Shown here one piece after another: positions 57,787 to 64,000 of a DNA stretch of 64,000 bases. The DNA is from Pseudeuparius sepicola (lineage: Eukaryota > Arthropoda > Insecta > Coleoptera > Anthribidae). A program made the position numbers and the translations under genes. Position 1 is the first letter of the stretch; every line of letters starts with the position of its first letter. The DNA lies in contig OY987298.1 in NCBI GenBank assembly GCA_963920635.1, positions 40,331,787 through 40,395,786 of the forward strand. The letters are read 5' to 3'. Below the pieces are notes generated by a model. That model was given only the letters and a program-made list of their open reading frames with translations. It made no database searches and had not been told where the DNA came from.

Positions 57787-58215
57787 GTTGCCGCAACTTG
57801 TCTCACATCAGTGGAAACACTCAGTTGCACTGTCACGAACTAAGCAGGTACAGCGACATTTGTCAGTTAAATATAGTTCCTCTGGTGGAAACAAAAAGTT
57901 TCTATATGTTGCTGAAAGTTTCCGGAACAGCCAACAATGGGAAACAAAAAGCAACAAAAAAGTTCCAATAAGTTTCTCCGGTGGAAACAGGGCTTAAAAA
58001 TTAATTTGACGGACGACACCACACATGCTTCTATTTGTTATGTGAAAATTTATACAGAAACTTTACTGCTGCACACTTTCTTCTCAAATTCAAGGACTGC
58101 ATCTGAAACCTAGATGTTAGCTCAACATATAGGTATATGGAGTAGCCCTCACGGGATATATTCCATCTACCTTGAAAGCTTATAATTTTAGATTTTTTTC
58201 TGCACGCGATCAACG

Positions 58216-59360
58216 GTTAGTAATAATAATAATAATTTATTAGTGTCATTGAAGGTATGCTTACACAAGTCAACAGTTATTAACAAAACTATAAAATCTT
58301 CTACACATAATGCACATAAATACACAATTACACAAAGTAATTAAAATTTAGTGTAAACTTAAAAGTAGAACAGTCAAGGAACAATAGAAGAAAAACAAAT
58401 TAGGACAAGATATTTCCTTCGATAAATTCCCGAACGAGATAGAATGCCTCTTTAATGAAGATTGTTTTTATTTTATTTTTAAATGTTTTTGGATTTTGTA
58501 TATTTTTTATGTGATCTGGAAGTTTATTGTACTGTTACTATTGCATCTATAAAATGGACAACATAATATGATTGAGGCATATTCAAGGTTAGAGCGAACG
58601 AAGGCCGAGAACGAGACAAACAGAGGACTTAAATGTGTGAAAGTACGACAATTTCTGACTATGAAGCCATATGCCCTAGAGGCCTGGGTAACCTTTCAAG
58701 AAATATGGTTTGCAAATTACAACTTTGAGTCAAAAACAACTCCCAAATCCTTCATTATATTGCAATGAGAGAGAGCAAAGCAGACTTTATGTTTAGCTAT
58801 ATTCAAGTGAAGCCGATTATAATTGCACCACCGATGAATGCAATCAAGATCAAACTGTAAGTGAACAACGAACGAGAGAAACCATAAGGGTATCGGACCC
58901 AAATTGGATCCCTGCAAGACACCTGATATTGCAGTATACATATTCTAACGAGTGAAATCCGCTATCCATAGAAAACAAACTGTTTAAGCTGGTCAAGGTA
59001 ATTACGCATTAGGGCTAATGCAGAGCAATGAAAACCATACATATTAATTTTTGGATGGAAACACCATGATCCATCAACTTGCTTTTGTTTGTCAAGACAG
59101 TTTGCTACAAATTGAGTGAAGCATGTTAAGTTCGTGACAGTAGATCTCTTCGACAAGTACCCATGCTGATATGGAGAAATCATATGGCGTACAGAAAGAT
59201 AAACTCTATTATACTTCAACAATCTTTGCAAAGTTCGACAAAATAGATAATAATATATGGGCCGATATAAGGGGGACTTCAAAACCGAGCAAACTTTTGA
59301 CCTCTTCCAACCAGTAGGAAAGGTGTTGCTATTAGTACCCAAATTAAACAATATAAGTAG
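58216..59360 (-). mobile_element. 5'-truncated non-LTR retrotransposon (Jockey/CR1-like)
   Basis: Coding remnant at about 59,351-58,395 with the 3' end at an (ATT)n tail (58,216-58,240 in plus orientation TAATAATAATAA). The C-terminus reads YNKLPDHIKNIQNPKTFKNK and KEAFYLVREFIEG before the stop, a standard non-LTR tail. No target duplication was identified. Confidence 0.75.
58395..59351 (-). pseudogene. Non-LTR reverse transcriptase remnant
   Basis: Minus-strand blocks in order: FPTGWKRSKVCSVLKS, YLSVRHMISPYQHGYLSKRS (RT finger region), STVTNLTCFTQFVANCLDK, GFHCSALALMRNYLDQLKQF, then after a frameshift SGVLQGSNLGPI (motif B) and WCNYNRLHLNIAKHKVCF with DLGVVFDSKL. The motif A region is degraded, the motif B and thumb parts lie in another frame, and no FADD box is readable. 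Non-functional. Confidence 0.78.
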
Positions 59361-59864
59361 TGAAGCAAAAATAACACCAATGCATTATTATAGACGGCCT
59401 TCCTTTGTCATTTCCAAAGTTGCGTTCCGTGACCACCTCTGGAAATTGTGGCGAAAAATCCAAAAATTTCAAACTTTTTAAACCGTTGCAACTTTTTTAC
59501 TACTTGAGGTACACACAAAAAAGTTTAACATGAAAATTGTTTGCAACAACTGGCAGAATCGAAATATCAGGTAGATAAACATTAGTTTTAAAATATGATA
59601 TGATTAAATTTAGGCTCCCTTATGGAACCAAAATTAAATTATGTTTGAAAAAAATGATGGAGCGTTTTGTACAAAGCACAAAGATTCATTTAATTTGATG
59701 TGTCACATTTGCTAGTTTGTTGTATATTTATTATAAAAATGGGAGGAAAATATCATTGTTAATATTTTTGAAATAAATAGGAAAGTGATTAATCGATTCT
59801 GACAACAAATTAAAGTAGACATATTATTACGCTTTCATGATTTGAAAACAAAGCCGTTAACATG
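59361..59864. other. Stretch without a supported gene
   Basis: AT-rich sequence between two non-LTR remnants on opposite strands. No frame is recognised. Confidence 0.4.
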
Positions 59865-60078
59865 CACTAATCCCAGATGCGGAACTCGTAGACATTGTTC
59901 TATGTTGTGGCCTAAAGGTGTTTAATTTGTTACCTGAAAATGTGGGGAAAAACCATAAATTACCCAACTTTAAGAGTGCCTTAAAGTGTTTCTATAGTCT
60001 GCACGAGTATTTTCACCACTTCAAGAAATGTTGTAAGAATGATATAATTATGATGTACTTATCTAAGTTTGTTTAGAT
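59865..60078 (+). pseudogene. Non-LTR retrotransposon C-terminal remnant
   Basis: The plus strand reads RCGTRRHCSMLWPK and, in a shifted frame, KVFNLLPENVGKNHKLPNFK with SALKCFYSLHEYF to a stop at 60,076-60,078. The pattern (TR.GTR....GPK.FN.LP......FK..L) is common at the end of insect non-LTR ORF2. Sequence to about 60,220 resembles its 3' UTR. Confidence 0.5.
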
Positions 60079-60894
60079 TATGCTCCGTGCCGTGGTTTGT
60101 TTTTTATTTGTTCTGTAAATACCATATTATTGGCGTTGCTTGTATCTCATATTAACGTATCTATGTAAGCTGTCGGATAGTATATAATCCTGTCTATGAA
60201 ATGTTTTTTAATTATTTATATATTTACGTACACAAATCAAATTATTATTTTCAGTTTAACGTAACGCTTAACAGGTGATGACAAAGTAATTCTAAAACTG
60301 TTATAATAACAAAAGATCGTACTATACAGCCTCAAAGTGAAATAACAAAAATAGCTGAGATAATTTTAGTTAGAGTGAATGGACACCCCGTATATAGAAG
60401 GTTAGAGAGACAAATTTATTAGGCTGACTCGAGTTGCATATATAGGGAGTCCCAGAATAGAAAGCCAACCTAGTAACCGCAAGGTTCTGTTGCCAAAATA
60501 TGGCGATTTAACCACCCTTATAGATACCAATATTCAAAAATACTTCCCTTAAAAGAACAGGGGGTTAAAGTTCAATCTCAAAAATCGATTTTGGTTACGT
60601 TTTTGTCAACTTTAGTGATATCGAGTTGGGATACGTACAAGTTATTACTTTTTATATAAATATTATAATATCCATATATTTTGACGTCAAGAATCACAAA
60701 AAGTATTATGAAAATAAACGCAAAGCGACGACGTTATAACCGTGCCAAAATCTACAGAAATTCTCGAAAGAGGAGTCTACCACTGTTCCGCAATTACATG
60801 TGTAAATCAATCGCTTAATTATTCTTGAGTCGTGGCAACTATCTTAGTTTCAAAGATTTCTCATCACTGTACCTTTAAATTAAAAAAAATTATA
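60079..60894. other. Stretch without a supported gene
   Basis: Contains degenerate end-like motifs (ACACCCCGTATATA at 60,384; AGGGAGTCCCAGAATAGAA at 60,444). No gene. Confidence 0.45.
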
Positions 60895-60896
60895 TA

Positions 60897-62331
60897 CAGT
60901 GTCCTCCAAAAAGTTCGCAGCATAGGGGGACAATTTTTAATTAATGACTTTTTTGAAATTTAAGTTTTAGGGTTACCTTTTTCTTTAAAAAATATGAAAA
61001 ACGACCCACTCAAACGCGGTCACGTGACTTTCGTTATCTGTCAAAAACGACATTTAAAAAACAATATCGCTGAAAATGTGTTTATTTGTTAAAATATCAA
61101 AAAGTTTTACTTGAAAAAGTTGTTTCTTTTTCAATTTTACGTACGTTTACCAAATTTGGACGCCCTACTAAAAGATTTAGTTTTTTGCCAATTTTTAATA
61201 TTTATGAAATTTCTAAAAATTTTGAAAACTTGTAACTTCATAAAAACTATTTTGTATCACCAGCTTTATCATTCTATTAACTTTTTATTACTAATTACCG
61301 ATAAGAATGTGTCTTTTTCAAAAGAAAATGATATTAACGCTCTAAAATTCTGTTGTTTGCTGCAAAGTTGATGTACCGTCTAGCATTTAGGATATAAATT
61401 TAGTTACATTAGGTTTTCCAATTCTAAATTGATGCAAAAATAATAATAAATTAAAATATCATCAAACTATTTCACGTATCTAACTAAAATTCAGGACTTT
61501 TACGGAACAAATAATTATTACCTTTCAGTTTAATTTCACATTAATCGACATTGATGAGTAGGCCACGGAGCGAATAGAACCAATTGATTTTATTTGACAG
61601 TTGTTTTTATTTGACAGTTATCAAACTGTCAAATAAAAACAATTGCTTCAATTCTCTCCATGGCCTACCCAACAATATCGATGAATATAAAATTAAACTG
61701 AAAGGTAATAATTATTTGTTCCGTAAAAGTCCTGAATTTTAGTTAGATACGTGAAATAGTTTGATGATATTTTAATTTATTATTATTTTTGCATCAATTT
61801 AGAATTGGAAAACCTAATGTAACTAGACTTATATCCTAAATTCTAGACGGTACATCAACTTTGCAGCAAGCATAACAGAATTTTAGAGCGTTAATATCAT
61901 TTTCTTTTGAAAAAGACACATTCTTATCGGTAATTAGTAATAAAAAGTTAATAGAATGATGAAGCTAGTGATACAAAATAGTTTTTATGAAGTTACAAGA
62001 TTTAAAAATTTTCAGAAATTTTATAAATATTAAAAATTGTCAAAAAACTAAATCTTTCAGTAGGGCGTTCAAATTTGGTACGCGTACGTAAAATTGAAAA
62101 AGAAACAACTTTTTAAAGTAAAACTTTTTGATATTTTAACAAATAAACCCATTTTCAGCGATATATTTTTTTAAATGTCATTTTTGACAGATAACGAAAG
62201 TCACGTGACCACGTTTGAGTGGGTCGTTTTTCATCTTTTTTAAAGCAAAAGGTAACCCCAAAACTTAAATTTCAAAAAAGTGATTAATTAAAAATTTTCC
62301 CCCTATGCTGCGAACTTTTTGGAGGACACTG
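60897..62331. mobile_element. Family K full-length palindromic element, TA-flanked
   Basis: CAGTGTCCTCCAAAAAGTTCG and its inverse form the ends, with TA on both sides. The two ~700-bp halves are near-perfect inverses meeting near 61,612 in TTTGACAGTT..AACTGTCAAA. No protein is encoded; the 86-codon frame at 61,111-61,371 lies wholly in the arm. Ends and TA duplication suit a Tc1-group derivative. A diverged relative occurs near 36,120-36,360. Confidence 0.88.
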
Positions 62332-62439
62332 TAGACATTTCAGATTTTTTATATATATCTTTAAATAGTCAACTAAAAGCATTTCAATTACTTTACTAAC
62401 GTAGAAAACTTTTACCCTCTTTAAATCTCTAGATAATTA

Positions 62440-62613
62440 TTAATGTGGTAAACGACCACGTTTAGGTTGCAGACGGTTAACATTTTGATGAAGTTCGGCA
62501 TCACTGTCGACTTGAAGAAGTGCTGGATGACTGTCCAATTTCCACAACCTGCCTCCAACACCTGTAATATTGTCATTGAGTACTTGAACTTGTTTCTGGC
62601 TCACTGGCGCAGA
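62440..62613 (-). CDS. Candidate terminal coding exon, unknown protein
   Basis: A minus-strand frame of 57 codons ending in TAA reads APVSQKQVQVLNDNITGVGG, RLWKLDSHPALLQVDSDAEL and HQNVNRLQPKRGRLPH. It has balanced, non-repetitive composition unlike the surrounding AT-rich DNA, so it looks protein-coding. There is no ATG; an upstream in-frame TAA means an exon boundary would be needed, and only a weak CCAG acceptor is near 62,605. It may be the last exon of a host gene or part of an old TE. Family not recognised. Confidence 0.35.
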   Translation of the reverse strand, partial: SAPVSQKQVQVLNDNITGVGGRLWKLDSHPALLQVDSDAELHQNVNRLQPKRGRLPH

Positions 62614-63185
62614 TTAGATCAATTATTAGAGTATTAGATCGCTCGATCATGAGTGTTTAATTATTGCTTCTGTTTGCGTGGCACATACTCATATCACAAT
62701 TCTGCTTGTGTGTCTTAAATTGTCAGTTGCTGCGGATATCTTCTATAATACCTAGAAAAAGTTCGTATGGCTTGGAACTGATACAAATTACAGAACGATG
62801 TAAAATTGAAAATAATTTATACGTATATTGTCATTCTGCATAATACTCATACCTACAATGAAAGCTTAGATCCATGTTGAACAGGATACGGCTTATAATT
62901 AGGATTGAACACCCTCTATGTTCATGAGTAAGATGGATACCTATTACCTGGTCTTTATGACGTCATTTCAAATAATTGTGGAAATATTAAACAACGTTAC
63001 CTTTCGGTAAACTTGTTTTTCAAAAAAATAAATTGTGGATCCAAAATTGTATAATGTCACAGAAGTATATAGCCTGTGATAATGTGTAAATAAACACTGT
63101 TAACCGATAATTATTTGGGGTCTATAATTTCCATAGGATAATCCCCTCCTACTACCACCCAACCGGTAGGTACTCCTCCCATAAG
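62614..63185. other. Stretch without a supported gene
   Basis: AT-rich, no repeats or frames that can be defended. Confidence 0.4.
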
Positions 63186-63186
63186 G

Positions 63187-63232
63187 TTTTTAAGGACCGA
63201 GGCAACGCGGGCGTTGCCTCGATCCTTAAACA
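63187..63232. repeat. Strong short hairpin
   Basis: TTTAAGGACCGAGGCAACGC faces GCGTTGCCTCGATCCTTAAA with almost no loop. One mismatched pair interrupts each arm. There are no neighbouring repeats; function unknown. Confidence 0.85.
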
Positions 63233-64000
63233 ACCTACTGGGCCAAAAAAGTGCACTTACGCATCTTGCAATGTAAATAACTATTTTTAAGTACATATTT
63301 CAACTAAATTGAAGATTAATTTCCCAGAAAAATATATAAACCATCTAATATTTACGAAAACAAGTAACTGATGGGCCAGAGCTAGGTGTACACTCTACAA
63401 AGGAAGAGAGATACACCTTGTGAAAAGGCCATTCGCTCTAATTTAATGGGCACTAAACACTTACAGAAATAATACCACACATGCCATCAAGAAAACAATA
63501 AATTTCTTGCCGAGCGTGAAATTAAAGCTAAACTATAACGATTGTTTTTGAAATGGGAATCAGAAAAATGTACTGTAACGAGGATGTTCACCCCACGAGA
63601 ACCGAACCTATTACCAACATTTGCATCCGTTAGGCACATAAGCGTACGCATGGGATTTCAATTTATGAAGATAGCAAAAAAACAAAATAATATTTTTTAA
63701 AAATTGTAGTAGAAAAGTTAAAGACTTACTGATTTGAAATTTTTATGATACTAACTATAAGAATCATGTCTCATTCATTCGTACAATTGATAATTCTAGA
63801 TTATGCGATTGGCTTGAGGTACAACCCTTAGAGTTTTTTTTATAGAACTGGATTGCGATCTATATAGAACCTAGCCTTTTACAGCCTTAGCCTTTTACAG
63901 ATCCAAATTCATCTCGAAATTCCTTTTGTATAAAAATTTTATCATAAAGGAACAAGATATGTTTGTAGGTATATTCAAAAATAACAACATTTTTCTTTAT
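63233..64000. other. Right-edge stretch without a supported gene
   Basis: AT-rich. A short tandem duplication (AGCCTTTTACAG) lies at about 63,870-63,900. Nothing else can be supported. Confidence 0.45.

Larger units (their letters stand above)
57317..57994. mobile_element. PIF/Harbinger-type element with TAA duplications
   Basis: Ends AGCCCCGTTTCCACTGAAG and inverse AGCCCTGTTTCCACCGGAG, flanked by TAA at 57,314-57,316 and 57,995-57,997. A 3-bp TWA duplication and GTTTCCAC-rich ends are usual for PIF/Harbinger. Many subterminal GGTGGAAAC/GTTTCC and GTTGC motifs lie in both halves. It carries fragments of both Harbinger proteins (next two entries), so it is an internally deleted derivative of 678 bp. 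Confidence 0.88.

Noticed and set aside
58962..59481. Plus-strand frames opposite the non-LTR remnant
   Set aside because: They are antisense to clear RT motifs on the minus strand.

Overview
The window looks like insect nuclear DNA: AT-rich, intron-scale spacing, no bacterial gene organisation, and almost entirely transposable-element (TE) derived. The order is not settled. The transposase remnants (an insect-type DUF4817 helix-turn-helix and a mariner-type DDE domain), Penelope-like and non-LTR reverse transcriptases and a Harbinger relative all suit an arthropod. No complete host gene was found. Three short stretches could be host or TE exons: 1-329 (minus), 56,046-56,102 (plus) and 62,440-62,613 (minus).

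Layout. 0-2 kb: a possible spliced exon pair reading off the left edge, then a mariner-type element (family A, copy 1). 2-4 kb: a direct/inverted repeat cluster (family C) around long AT microsatellites. 4.0-5.6 kb: two inverted-repeat units carrying hammerhead-ribozyme-like cores, probably Penelope/retrozyme derived. 6.2-7.4 kb: a TA-flanked foldback (family D). 7,690-19,840: a giant palindrome flanked by TTAA, about 7.1 kb once two younger insertions (E, 11,515-12,967; F, 13,416-16,973) are removed. Comparing its arms gives exact empty sites for both insertions. 20-32 kb: foldbacks G1, H, I (with a DUF4817 transposase remnant), B, A2 (with a DDE transposase remnant) and G2. 32.9-33.4 kb: a Tc1-like MITE (J). 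38.6-39.4 kb: G3. 42.8-45.2 kb: an element with a repeated GAGTTGCTTTGCTA-type motif, followed by small palindromes. 45.6-46.5 kb: A3, whose core is replaced by an E fragment. 47.7-51.7 kb: a Penelope-like element with recognisable RT and GIY-YIG parts, split by a 1.7 kb TTAA-flanked insert and ending in a tandem duplication. 53 and 58-60 kb: decayed non-LTR retrotransposon fragments. 57,317-57,994: a PIF/Harbinger element with TAA duplications. 60,897-62,331: an almost fully palindromic TA-flanked element (K).

How it fits together. The dominant theme is inverted-repeat DNA. At least ten elements can fold into hairpins with arms of 75 bp to 3.5 kb. Several sequence-unrelated families share CAGGGTG...CACCCTG or CAGTG...CACTG ends next to TA, as expected if they are mobilised by Tc1/mariner-superfamily transposases. 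All protein-like remnants are frameshifted or truncated, so nothing here looks autonomously active.
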